Assembly (NCBI GenBank): GCA_031216915.1
Contig: CM062294.1
Location: forward strand, 164,689,455-164,753,454
Length of the DNA: 64,000 nucleotides
Direction of reading: 5' to 3'
Source of the DNA: Pictodentalium vernedei
Taxonomy: Eukaryota; Mollusca; Scaphopoda; Dentaliida; Dentaliidae
Both the position numbers and the translations under genes were made by a program. Below, piece after piece: positions 32,710 through 42,591 of this stretch (the stretch's first letter is position 1; each line of letters starts with the position of its first letter). The notes under the pieces were generated by a model. That model made no database searches. It saw only the letters and a program-made list of their open reading frames with translations, and was not told the origin of the DNA.

Positions 32710-35700
32710 ATGACTGAAGTCATACAGAAACATTTGCAAAATGATGGAAAGGCAAACAAAATGCTGATAGCAACGACGTCAAAAAATGCATCAGTTGTGA
32801 AAAATGAGAAGAAGAAGAAAAAAAAGATAGTAAAAGGAATCGAAATGCCGACGTCGAAAAAAAACAAAAACGTTTCGATTGTGAAAAATAAGAAGACGAC
32901 TAAACAGAAAGCCATTGAAGAAGAACTTCAAGTTTCCAAAGAAAAGAAAAGAAAAACGAAAATGAGTGATGCACATCCGATTCTAGGCAAACGAGCTATA
33001 TCGAGCGAACTTCAATGAGCAATAGACAAAGGGAAAGGAGAAAAATATCTAGCGCAACTCACCGCGGAACTATTTCAGTCAAAGTCCATGGAACGGGAAA
33101 GTGCGATCAAAGGCATTTTTAAAACTTTCGACGTGGTTCCCTCGTTGAAGAAAATCGATCCGAAATTGTTCATGAAATGGGTGAAGAAAAAGGTATTGGA
33201 TTTGTTTCGCAAATACATGAACGTGGGACCAAAAATTTAGATGATGCTCCATTGCGTGATGAATAAAATCGACGTGAAGTCCGGTGAGAGCATCGTGAAA
33301 AATGCATATTTCAGATCTAACGTCGAACCCATATTTCGAGGTTCAGATTTATCGGACGTTTTCGAAAAGATGAAAGACAAGATGTTGACATCTCTCACGA
33401 ATTATCAACATGACGGTTGTAACTGGACGTTCGATGAGATGTTGAAACTCGAAATTCACATAACTAAAAACGATTTGTTGAAAGGTCTTCCTACGTGAAA
33501 TTACGGTATTTCCTCGCTAAGAAATATGCTGTGATCAACGTGAAAAATAACGATGATCAGTGTTTTAAATGGGCAGTCACATCCGCTTTATACCCTGTCA
33601 AAATAAACTCAGATAGAGTTTCTCAGTACGAGGAAACTTCTAAAAATCTTGATTGGACCGGAGTGACTTTTCCAACGCAGTTAAAACACATCAAATGTTT
33701 CGAGGCTCAAAATCCCACCGTTGCGGTGAACGTCTTGGGATACGACGACGAAAAACGGAATATCCATCCTCTCAGACTGACTTCGTATCTCGGAAGAGAA
33801 AAGACGATTATTTTATTATTGATTTCGAATGGTGACAATCGTCATTATTGTTGGGTTAAACATCCGAGTCGATTACTGTCGAAACAAAATAATAATCATA
33901 ACGGAAAGATATCTTTATGTTACAATTGCATGAACGTGTTTCACAGCGAAGACTCGTTGGCGAAACATCAGGAATATTGCAACGAAAATCTAGGTGTCGC
34001 CGTCAAAATGCCTCAACCCAACACCATCGCAAAGTTTGAAAATCACAATAGAAGGTTAACAGTTCCATTCGTTGTGTACGCCGATTTCGAATGTTTCACT
34101 GCGAAAATGAGTTCCTGTCAACCCAACGCTCTTCAAAGTTACGTCGAAAGATATCAAAAACACATACCTTCGGGCTATTGCATTTACGTGAAATGCGCTT
34201 TCGACTCGCAACACGACATGGGTCCCTTCACCTACATGAAAAAGTATGAAGATGACGACGTGGCTCAAAGGTTCGTGGAAGAGTTAGAATGGAAACTTCA
34301 AATGTTATACGACAAATTCAAGACTCCGGCAAAAATGATCATCACGCGAGAGCAGCAGGATGAAAATAACAGAGCCACTGAATGTCACATATGCAGACAA
34401 TCGTTCGACGAGAATTTGGAGGAAAATAAGAAGGTCAGAGACCACGATCATTACACGGGTCTGTATCGCAGTCCGGCTCACAGCAAGTGTAATTTAAAAT
34501 ATCGAGATGCCACTTTCTATCCAGTGATGTTTCACAATCTCTCGGGTTACGACAGTCATCTGTTCGTGAAAAGTCTCGGCACCTCACAAATTGCATCGCG
34601 AACAGCGAAGGAAGATACATTTCCTTCACGAAATGGAAGCTCATGGAGGAGAGAAGAGTAATCGATGGAGAGACGTTGGAAGAAAAAACGAAATCCATTC
34701 GTAGAGGCATACATTTCATCGACAGTTTTAAATCCATGTCGACCGCTCTTGAAAAATTAGTCGATAACATGAGCAAGGATAAATTTAAAATCACGAGTGA
34801 ACATTTTGGAGAATGAGTAGATGTCATGTTGAGGAAAGGAGTCTATCCTTACAATTACATGAACGATCTAAAGAGATTCAAAGACACTGCACTACCTTCG
34901 AAAGAAGATTTTTATTCGAAATTATACGAATCCGACATTTCCGACGAGAATAACGAACATGCTAAAAAAGTGTGGAAATCATTCGATATGAAAACCATGA
35001 GAGATTATAACGATCTCTATCTGAAGACCGACATTCTACTCTTGGCAGACGTGTTCGAAAATTTTCGCGACGTCTGTTGTCGAAATTACGATCTGGATCC
35101 CGCTTGGTATTTCACCGCACCCGGTTTGGCATGGGACGCTCTGTTGAAGACCACCGAAGTCCAATTGGAATTATTATCCGACGTGGACATGTTGCTCATG
35201 TTCGAAAGGGCTGCGAGAGGTGGCATCTTGATGATCTCCCACAGACATTCTGAAGCTAACAATCCCTACATGAAAGAAGGTTTCGATTCGAAACGATCGA
35301 CTAAATACATACTGTATTGGGACGCTAATAATCTGTATGGTTGGGCTATGAGTCATCCTTTACCGATTGGAAATTTCGAATGGGTGAAGGAACCGGAAGA
35401 GATGCAAAAATGGAGAGACTATCCTTGCATTTTAGAAGTCGATTTGAACTATCCGAAAGAATTACACGATCTACACAATGATTATCCGCTGGCTCCTGAA
35501 CGAATGGAACTGAATGAGGGAGACGAGGAAAAACTCATTCCCAATTTATTTAACAAATGTAACTACGTCGTCTACAGCGAGAATTTGAAACAGTACGTCG
35601 ATTACGGGATGAAATTAGTCGACATACATCGCATCATTCGATTCGACGAAGAGCCTTGGATGAAAAAATACATCGATCTCAACACGAATCTCAGAACTCG

Positions 35701-36640
35701 AGCCGAGAACGATTTCGAAAAAGATTTCTTCAAACTCATGAACAACTGCGTGTACGGTAAATCGATGGAAAACATCAGGAAGAGAACCGACGTTCGACTC
35801 GTCACGTCTGAGAACAGAGCTAAAACATTAGTGGCGAAACCCAATTACAAACACCGAACCATATTCGGCAAAAATCTAGTGGCCGTTCACATGCAAAAGA
35901 CGCACCTGAAGTTCGACAAACCGTATTATCTCGGACCGATCATCTTAGATGTCAGCAAGCCATTGATGTACGAGTTTCACTACGATTACGTCAAACGAAA
36001 ATTTGGTGACAAAGCCAAACTACTGTTCACCGACATGGACAGTTTAGTTTATGAGATAGAGACGAAAGACATCTACCGAGATATATCTCCGGACGTGGCC
36101 AAGTGGTTCGACACGAGCAATTATCCCGTTGATCACCCGGCCAACATTCAATCGAATGACAACAAGAAGGTGTTGGGTAAATTTAAGTTCGAGAGCGGCG
36201 GTAAACAGATCGTTGAATTCGTGGGCTTGAGACCCAAACTGTATGCTTATCGTCTAGAAGATGATGAAGAGATCAAGAAGTGCAAAGGAGTTAAAGCGTG
36301 CGTGGTGAAGAAAAACATCTCTTTCCAAGAGTATAAAGATTGTCTGTTAGGAAGTGGTCTGGTGTATAAGACTATGAAATCGATTCGAAGCAAAAATCAC
36401 GACTTGTATACCGAAATAGTCAACAAGATTTCGCTGATGGCCGACGACAACAAGAGATTCATATTAGACAATAAAATAAGCACTTTGGCACTCGGACATT
36501 GGACTGCGGAACTAACTATAGACGATATGAATGTGGATGATTGGATTCCAGAAAATCAAGAGGAATTAGACGAATTCAAAATTATAGAAATCGATAGTGA
36601 CATCGAGAAAGTTAGTTTAAAAAGAAAAAGAAAAAAATAG
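32710..36640 (+). pseudogene. polB: Protein-primed family B DNA polymerase, multiply broken
   Basis: Replicates the linear element. It begins with a Lys-rich N-terminal segment (32710-33018). In-frame stops follow: TGA at 33016-33018 and TAG at 33238-33240. A frameshift lies near 33490, another near 34580, and a TGA at 34814-34816. Between these the domains are clear: a Cx2C...HxxxxC finger (142-162 of the 33495-34661 segment), an exonuclease I motif YADFE (195-199), and a CHIC...DHDHYTG...H..CN finger. In the 34826-36640 segment (604 codons) come YLKTD (exo III), DANNLYGWAM (motif A, 166-175), NNCVYGK (motif B, 306-312) and FTDMDS (motif C, 401-406). Catalytic motifs are unmutated but cannot be joined by ordinary translation. 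It lies between IAP and protease. Confidence 0.93.
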
Positions 36641-36707
36641 AAAAAAAAATAACGTCATTTTTAGTAAATTATAATAAAATAAATAAAAAAAATATATATA
36701 CTTATTT

Positions 36708-37142
36708 ATGAATAAGAAAATAAAGATATCTGTAGAAGGTGTTGTCTTACCCAACGAAACCCTATCCAACATCGATCTGTTGAATGCGGCGAAAGATTTG
36801 AAAAACGAAGATTTTCTAGGAGTGTTTTCCAGAGATGCCTTGCCGAAGAGAAGACCTCGACAATCGGAATGTGGAATTTTAAATCTAGACGATTCATCGG
36901 GTGAAGGCACTCACTGGGTGGCATGGTTCAAGAACGGGAAGAAGAAAAATTATTATTTTGACAGCTACGGAATCTCGCCGCCAAAAGAAATAAAGAACTA
37001 TTTCAACAAATCGATGGTTCGTTACAACACGGAACAAGTGCAATCACCAGATCAAGTGTTTTGCGGTCACCTGTGTCTCTACGTTCTCAAGAGATGGTCT
37101 GAAGGAGATCGATTTCAAGACATTTTCAATGACTTACATTAG
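36708..37142 (+). CDS. Adenain-like cysteine protease (maturation protease)
   Basis: Intact 144-residue ORF from ATG 36708. The catalytic triad positions of the C5/Ulp1-like fold are visible: H69 in GEGTHWVAWF, D85 in YYFDSYGISPP, and C119 in VFCGHLCLYV, with Q112 or Q116 in oxyanion position. The enzyme processes capsid proteins during virion maturation. Candidate sites of its consensus occur in three proteins of this element (see 25981, 27037 and 29302). A TATATATACTT box lies directly upstream (36691-36702). It follows PolB by 67 bases and precedes the fibre gene. It appears functional. Confidence 0.9.
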   Translation: MNKKIKISVEGVVLPNETLSNIDLLNAAKDLKNEDFLGVFSRDALPKRRPRQSECGILNLDDSSGEGTHWVAWFKNGKKKNYYFDSYGISPPKEIKNYFNKSMVRYNTEQVQSPDQVFCGHLCLYVLKRWSEGDRFQDIFNDLH

Positions 37143-37160
37143 AGAGAGATTTTTTTTTTA

Positions 37161-37176
37161 TAGTATATATAAAGAT
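37161..37176 (+). promoter_or_regulatory. TATA-plus-purine box before fibre gene
   Basis: TAGTATATATAAAGAT lies about 130-140 bases upstream of the ATG at 37303. Confidence 0.4.
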
Positions 37177-37302
37177 AAAAAATTATTTTAAAAAAAATTT
37201 TAATCGAATAAAAACGAAAAATAAAATAACATAGTTCATTTTTTAATAAACTGCGTTTTGAACACATTTTTTCTAAAAATAAAAAAAAATCCTTACAACA
37301 AC

Positions 37303-38659
37303 ATGCCAGTCGATAAATTTGGTAGAAGTGACGACGAAAAAGTCAACCTGAGAAAGAAGAGGAAGACGTTCGAAGTCGACGATGGTTACGACGTTGCCAA
37401 CTTGGCCGAGCGTTATGTTCGGAGATACGAACCTCGACAAGAACCTTTGAACATGAACGATAAGAAGCTCTACAATCTTCCCGAGCCACTTGATCTCGCA
37501 GATGCTGCAACTAAAAAATACGTCGACAGGGGGAACGCCGATTTCGAACGAATCCTGCTGGATAATTACGTGGATAAAACCATGACCGACGATCTGAATC
37601 TGAAATCCAAATGTTTGGTGAACGTCGCGAATCCCGTAGATCCCACCGATGCCGCGACCAAGAAATACGCGGACGACTCTCACGCGAGATTCAGCGTACA
37701 CCTGAGAAAAAAATACGTTACGAAAACGATGCACTCAGAATTGAACGCCAATTATAACAAGATAACGAACGTGGCCGCTCACATGAATCCCAAGGACGTG
37801 GCGACCAAACACTACGTAGATCTGGAACAGAGAAAGTCTGACGGACAAGAAATGAAATCAGATCTGAATGCGGGATTCCACAAGATATTGAATCTGTCGA
37901 AGATCGACAACACATATGCGGACTCAACCGCGGTCAACAAGGGCTACGTGGAGTCTGCCGTGATACAATCACAAGAATACCTAGAATCGCAAGTGGATGA
38001 TCTCTACTTGAACAAAGAATCTGGCAGAACCATGGTGGGTGGCATCAACATGAACGGTCACAATTTATTCGGTCTCGATCACGATCCCGAATTCGATTCC
38101 AGCATGGTAAGCAGGAAGTACATGGACGACAACTCGTTCTGGAGAAAGGGTGACATCATAGAAGGTAAACTAGACATGGGTGGACACGCGCTCACGAATC
38201 TACCGGAACCCGTGCACATGACGGATGCCTTCACCCTGATTTCGGTGGTGGAGAAAGTCAAATATGCCAGACAATTGATCACCATGTGGGCCGAAGAGCC
38301 CGGCACCTTAGATGAAGGAAAAGCTGAGTGGTCTTTCGGAAATGGAAGTAGCGGATCAAAACACGGTCAGGTGGGATATCCCATGCCGTTGGGAGGTGAA
38401 ATCCTTCGAATGAGTCTGGATTCCTCGGATTTTGAATAACAGAGCAGTCGTCAATCTCATGGTGAATGGTGTGGAGAGCGATAAGAGATACAGCATCGAA
38501 AAGACTGAGAATCAACACGCGAATGTTAGCACGTTCGGCACGCCTCTCAAAGTGAACACCGGAGACAGGATTAATTTCGTCACGAAAACCAATAATCCCG
38601 AAGCCACCACTAAGGTGGTGAGTCTACTGATCGAACTGGATCCTTTGAACAAACAGTGA
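37303..38659 (+). pseudogene. Fibre/spike-like protein with shaft repeats, one frameshift
   Basis: Preferred start is ATG 37303 (MPVDKFGR), because the upstream ATG at 37258 adds an AT-rich leader of low complexity. The shaft is built of at least six roughly 40-55-residue repeats with the core LPEPLDLADAATKKYVD; variants are VANPVDPTDAATKKYAD, VAAHMNPKDVATKHYVD and LPEPVHMTDAFTLISVVE. A C-terminal head (EWSFGNGSSGS, PLGGEILRMSL) is followed by a frameshift near 38430. The reading then continues (VVNLMVNGVE, then VVSLLIELD) to 38659. The continuation has no ATG and only makes sense as the same protein. The repeat-plus-head layout recalls trimeric attachment fibres; the receptor role is inferred. 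It ends 32 bases before the large hairpin. Confidence 0.75.
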
Positions 38660-38690
38660 ACGCGTGGAAAATAATGAATTAAAAAAAAAA

Positions 38691-38825
38691 TAATGTGTGA
38701 TTATTAAAAACAAAAAAAAAACAAAAAAAAAAGTAATGAGATTTAGAGAGATGTTCAATCTCTCTAGATCACATTACTTTTATTTTGTTTTTGTTTTTTT
38801 TTTTGTTTTTAATAATCACACATTA
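38691..38825. terminator. Large hairpin at fibre/MCP convergent junction
   Basis: Arms of about 62 bases: TAATGTGTGATTATTAAAAA, then A-runs, then AAGTAATGAGATTTAGAGAG, pairing with the complement that ends AATAATCACACATTA, around a five-base loop GTTCA. It stands exactly between genes running toward each other (fibre ending 38659, MCP ending 38880). It shares its inner AGTAATGAGATTTA with the hairpin at 30404-30446. Likely a bidirectional transcript 3'-end signal. A recombination or packaging role is possible. Confidence 0.65.
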
Positions 38826-38879
38826 CTTTTTATTTTTTTTTTGTTTTTTTTATTTTTTTTTTTTTTACACACTCGTCTC

Positions 38880-40127
38880 TCATCGAATGATCGACATCTT
38901 ATTTCCGTCCGATTCGAATTGTAATTCTCTGTCCGACAGGACCAGGGCGAAGGCTTCAGTTTTTCTCGGCACGTTCCTATCGAATTGCATCTTGATCTGA
39001 ATGTCTAACACGCTACTCTTGAGTTGTTCACTCTGTTTACTGACGTCGAACACGAACATGGGATACATCGACTTGTATTCGCCGGGAGATATGTTGGGGT
39101 TGCTCATCAATTCGTCTAGACCGTGATACTTCTTTCTAAAATCAGCGGCGTCGCCGTACAGTCTGCAGAAATCGTTCTTGTTGAACGATGCATTGTAATC
39201 GATTGCTGTATATCTCGTGGCATTCAGAAACACTTGCATGTTTCTCAAACTGCAGTGATCGAACAGCGATGCATTCTTTTCCTGAGACCCGTCCCTATCA
39301 GTCTGAAACGCAACCACGATGAAACGCAGTCTCTCGGAAGTGGATTTCACCATCAATCTCCAATCAAAGTGATTCGTGGAGGGAGGAATGCTAGCTGTGT
39401 CGCACTGTCTCATTCTAACATTCTAAATCCCACGGGTAATTTACTCTTGGATTCTATGATCTTGTAGAGATGTCCTTTCTCCGTGATCGAAGGCTCCACG
39501 TGCGGAACGAACCACGATATCTTGTGTAGAGTTATCTTACCCGCATCGGTCGCGGTGAGTCTCACTATTGCATCGTCGTTTCCTTTTCGAATCAATGTCA
39601 GATTGTGTTTGAATCCATACATGATTGTTGTAATCGTCCGCGAATCCGAAGATGTGTTTCAAAGGTATCCTGAACGAAAACGTTCCTTTAGGTCTGGACG
39701 TCTTGACGACGTAGTCGAATATCGCGGCGGCGCCTGCGCTAGCAGGACCTACGGTGTCTTTCACCCACAACTGATTAAGTCCTCTGGATTTCGAAAAATC
39801 ATCAGGATACGTCAAGAGTCCGAACATCGTGGTGGCCTGACCGGGATGAAAAATAGATTCTATCTCTTGTCCGGATAGCATGTATTTTATGTTACTGAAT
39901 AGATGCATGATGTCATTATTGGCTAGAGTGACCGTGTCGTCGTCGGCGTAGTCGCTCCCATCTTCCTTGGTGAGACGTCCCTGCACCACTATGTAACTCT
40001 CGCTAGGATGTACGAATAGATCTTGAGTTTCGACGTTGATTCTTATCTCTCCCGCATTGTTCAAACTCGTTCCGGTTACCGGTTCGTATTCGTGAACCTC
40101 ATATTCTTGAATACTTTCATCTTTCAC
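38880..40127 (-). pseudogene. Double-jelly-roll major capsid protein, two frameshifts
   Basis: Leftward from about 40127. Three consecutive frame segments each carry family pattern: 40127 to about 39640 (EYEVHEYEPVTGTSLNNAGE, FGLLTYPDDFSKSRGLNQLW, GTFSFRIPLKHIFGF), 39622-39410 (ISWFVPHVEPS, KLPVGFRM), and 39413-38880 (FRKKYHGLDELM, MYPMFVFDVSKQSEQLK). Frame is lost near 39630 and regained near 39412. No in-frame ATG is present at the front: the open frame extends to about 40170 without one, so the start is lost or non-standard. The pattern matches the F54H12.2-like/Maverick capsid family, which forms pseudo-hexameric capsomers. A TATA box lies at 40261-40280. As it stands, no full-length capsid protein can be made. 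Confidence 0.85.
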
Positions 40128-40260
40128 TATGCTTTGTGCTATATCTAGTATATTTGTGATTTTAAAGGATTTTTAGTTTTTTTGTTTTTTTTGTTTATTA
40201 TTTCACTTGCTTTCTTTATCTAAAAAATAGTTGTTAATTATTTTTTATTATTATTTTTTT

Positions 40261-40280
40261 TCTCTTATATATATATGTGT
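40261..40280 (-). promoter_or_regulatory. TATA-plus-purine box before MCP
   Basis: On the minus strand: ACACATATATATATAAGAGA, about 135-150 bases upstream of the MCP reading frame. Confidence 0.45.
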
Positions 40281-40334
40281 GTAAACAAGAAAATGTCAAA
40301 GAGGGTAAATAAAAAAAAAATTTTGTCTTCTTCA

Positions 40335-41135
40335 TCAAAACTTCGTCTTCTGTAATTGTTGTTCGTAAAACTTTCCGATGATCTCTTCTCCATCCAAAGC
40401 TTCGATTTCGTAAGTCACCGGATCGGTGTGAAATATTTTGATGATCACGAAGATTTCCGAGGTCCATCGAGGAGTATAACTCTTTTTGAAGTGCTTCTTA
40501 TAAGCATAGATTCTCACTCGATCGCCAACTGCAAATTTCGGCGTTCTAGACTTCTTCCTGATCTTAGATCTCTCGGGATATAGATTCGCGTAGACCCGTT
40601 TTTCGTTTCGAGGATCGCTAGCTTCCGCGGGAGTCATCTTGATCAATCTGTGTCGCGTGTTGTTGTAATCTTTGACCAGACCGTTCAGAGCGTATATGTA
40701 TTTCTTGGTCGAATTCGCCGTGAAGTATCTGTGCATCTTTTCCTTCATCTTTCGATTCCAGCGTTCCACCACGCTGGCTTTCTCTTCGTTTTCGATCGAG
40801 TAGAGGTCTACCAATCGACGAACGTCCTTGTTGTAGAATTCCTTTCCCTTGTCCACCCACAATTTACTCGGTTTTCGAGAAGACGAGTCGAACACGCTCT
40901 TCAGAGCCTCGGCGACGCAAGGTCCCGATTTATTCTTCAAAGCTCTGATCCAACCGTATTTGGAAAACATGTCGATGACTGTCAATAGATATTTGACGCC
41001 CTCGTTCCACCTCGAAAACGATCTCATGTCGACCAAGTCGGCAGACCAAATGTCATCCAGACCCTTCACGAAGACCCTTCTCTTTCGAAATTTATGCACT
41101 ATGGGTTTGTGTAACTCCTCGGCCAATTCACTCAT
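40335..41135 (-). CDS. int: Retroviral-type integrase, altered catalytic spacing
   Basis: Inserts the element and makes the 6-bp target duplication. The chosen start is ATG at 41135, which overlaps the stop of the PLA2 gene as TGATG. An open frame continues upstream to 41342 but lies inside the PLA2 gene. In the 266-residue form the rve core shows D33 (WSADLVDM), D95 (LWVDKGKEFYN) and E124 (SVVERWN). D95 and E124 have 28 residues between them; five more are present in the relic integrase at 62443-62670, and a D-x33/35-E spacing is usual. An in-frame 15-base deletion between LVD and LYS is the simplest reading, and may have killed catalysis. The C-terminus has the SH3-like region (FAVGDRVRIYAYKKHF, YTPRWTSEIF) and ends GKFYEQQLQK, without chromodomain. 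Confidence 0.9.
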   Translation of the reverse strand: MSELAEELHKPIVHKFRKRRVFVKGLDDIWSADLVDMRSFSRWNEGVKYLLTVIDMFSKYGWIRALKNKSGPCVAEALKSVFDSSSRKPSKLWVDKGKEFYNKDVRRLVDLYSIENEEKASVVERWNRKMKEKMHRYFTANSTKKYIYALNGLVKDYNNTRHRLIKMTPAEASDPRNEKRVYANLYPERSKIRKKSRTPKFAVGDRVRIYAYKKHFKKSYTPRWTSEIFVIIKIFHTDPVTYEIEALDGEEIIGKFYEQQLQKTKF

Positions 41136-41665
41136 CAATAATCGTTTCTTTTTCTTTTCAGATGCGCTTTTTTTTTTTGAACGCCCCATCCGAATCGACG
41201 TTTCGCACCGATCAGATTGCCGACCAGCGAACGTTCCATCTTCTCTCTCCTGGTCAGATTCGATATGCCTCTCAATCTCCGCAACATGTTTTTGTCGGAG
41301 ACGTCGTTGCGAGTCCTGGTGTCGGGATGTCCGGCGTAGCACAGATCGTGATCGTACGTGGCCGCGTCCACCCTATTCACGGGTTTGCTCCAAGATTTGG
41401 TAGTCAGATCGGTGTTGAGTCTCTTGTTCAATTTCATTCCGGGTCCCGTGAAACTGTGACCGGGCAGATGCATTTCGAAAGGTAGATTGTTGATCATTTT
41501 ATTCATGATGCCTTTACCTTTGCTCGCGTTCTTTTGTTGGACGAATCGAGTCTTGATAGAACCACACACGTCGCAAATTCCGCGAAGCATCCGTCTGTCA
41601 TTTTTAGTTCGCACTTCTCTAGAATTACTCGTCTCGGTAACTCTCTTACACTTTGCGCAATACAT
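41135..41665 (-). CDS. Zinc-finger protein with PLA2-like domain
   Basis: Intact 176-residue ORF. The N-terminal finger uses C3, C6, C31 and C34 (CAKC...CDVC). After a linker comes a phospholipase A2-like domain: a calcium-loop FTGPG at 72-76, then VDAATYDHDLCY at 99-110, with catalytic H106-D107 and Y110. A basic C-terminus (KRKRNDY) follows. A comparable PLA2 in parvovirus VP1 lets particles leave the endosome; a similar entry role is inferred here. It is immediately upstream of, and overlaps by one base with, the integrase gene. The TA-repeat at 41753-41818 is its likely promoter region. The relic element has the same two-part protein (62860-63300). Confidence 0.85.
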   Translation of the reverse strand: MYCAKCKRVTETSNSREVRTKNDRRMLRGICDVCGSIKTRFVQQKNASKGKGIMNKMINNLPFEMHLPGHSFTGPGMKLNKRLNTDLTTKSWSKPVNRVDAATYDHDLCYAGHPDTRTRNDVSDKNMLRRLRGISNLTRREKMERSLVGNLIGAKRRFGWGVQKKKAHLKRKRNDY

Positions 41666-41750
41666 TTTTTTTAAGAGTTATTTAAATTAATTTCGTTTTT
41701 TTTATTTTATATATGAATTTAATATTTTATTTTTTTTTAAATTCTGTTCT

Positions 41751-41752
<2 letters not shown>

Positions 41753-41818
<66 letters not shown>
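41753..41818. repeat. (TA)n microsatellite, possible promoter
   Basis: About 33 TA units lie between the PLA2 start (41665) and the membrane-protein stop (41823). At the corresponding places upstream of other genes shorter TATATATA boxes occur, so this may be an expanded TATA element. Confidence 0.6.
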
Positions 41819-41821
<3 letters not shown>

Positions 41822-41822
41822 T

Positions 41823-42485
41823 TCAATCGCTGGTCTTGAGTTCTATCATCTTACTGAATTCCTCCCTGGCCTCTTTCCTCCCCTTTTCCACGAGAGAATC
41901 CTTCATCTCTTCCTTGATGATCTGACCAGTCTTGATTCTCACGGCTTCTTTCATGGCATCGTATTTCGTTTTCTTGCTCAATATCGCGAAGTATTCTCCG
42001 TCCGATATCCTACCGTCTTTCAACGCCATAGAGATCATTTCGGATATCGTGTCGATCTTGGAGTCGGCCAAGACGCGAATCTTGTCGTGTTTCCTAGCCT
42101 TCAGATACAATTTCCTACTCAAAAAGTTTCCGATCGTGCTAAACAATCCGGCGGCGACAGCCACTCCTTCTACGGTCAACACGATCGGAATGCCGACCGC
42201 GGTCGACAACAATCCGATGCCGGCCGCGTGTAAACCCATGGAAATCGTGATGAGTGTCGTGTCGATCGCGTTGACGAATTTCACGAAACGCGAATACTTC
42301 TTCTTGAGGGAACGATGAGAATCTCTCTCTCTAGTCAGATACAATTGGATTCTACTGATTTGATCGACGCGATACCTCTCTCCTCTTTCTCTTTCTTCTA
42401 GCGACGGCGCCGTCGGCAAGACGCCGTTCGGCTTCTCGTCCTCGTCGTCCACTAACGTCGGATACAATTTATTTCTGGTTCTCAT
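41823..42485 (-). CDS. Two-helix membrane protein, conserved in Mavericks
   Basis: Intact 220-residue ORF. An acidic/basic N-terminal region (to about 70) leads to two hydrophobic segments, about 77-97 (TLITISMGLHAAGIGLLST) and 99-118 (IPIVLTVEGVAVAAGLFSTI), joined by a tight turn. A long charged helical tail follows (RKLYLKARKHDKIRVLADSK, then ISMALKDGRISDGEYFAIL). No signal peptide. I recognise the pattern from other invertebrate Maverick elements, where its role is unknown. A hairpin membrane anchor with a coiled-coil tail could serve in virion membrane contact or assembly, but that is speculation. Confidence 0.8.
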   Translation of the reverse strand: MRTRNKLYPTLVDDEDEKPNGVLPTAPSLEERERGERYRVDQISRIQLYLTRERDSHRSLKKKYSRFVKFVNAIDTTLITISMGLHAAGIGLLSTAVGIPIVLTVEGVAVAAGLFSTIGNFLSRKLYLKARKHDKIRVLADSKIDTISEMISMALKDGRISDGEYFAILSKKTKYDAMKEAVRIKTGQIIKEEMKDSLVEKGRKEAREEFSKMIELKTSD

Positions 42486-42560
42486 TTTGTGTTTTTTTTT
42501 CTTTCTAATATTAGATAAAAAAAATTTATGTGTGTATTTATTTTTTTTTTATTTTCTACT

Positions 42561-42578
42561 CTCCCTTATTTTTATATC
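42561..42578 (-). promoter_or_regulatory. TATA-plus-purine box before membrane protein
   Basis: On the minus strand: GATATAAAAATAAGGGAG, about 75-90 bases upstream of ATG 42485. Confidence 0.45.
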
Positions 42579-42591
42579 AACGAAAAAAAAC

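Noticed and set aside
33495..34661. Separate 388-codon gene
   Set aside because: Its first codon is GTG and its domains are the front half of PolB; it is a frameshifted segment and not an independent gene.
28404..36640. All gene breaks being sequencing errors
   Set aside because: Indels in A-runs could be, but five in-frame stop codons by substitution in otherwise clean frames are hard to explain that way. Accurate reads would settle it.
32710..36640. Introns explaining the PolB breaks
   Set aside because: Conserved sequence continues directly across the stops and shifts, with no GT...AG interval removing them.
38432..38659. Separate small gene after the fibre
   Set aside because: It starts with TTG and continues the fibre C-terminal pattern in another frame.
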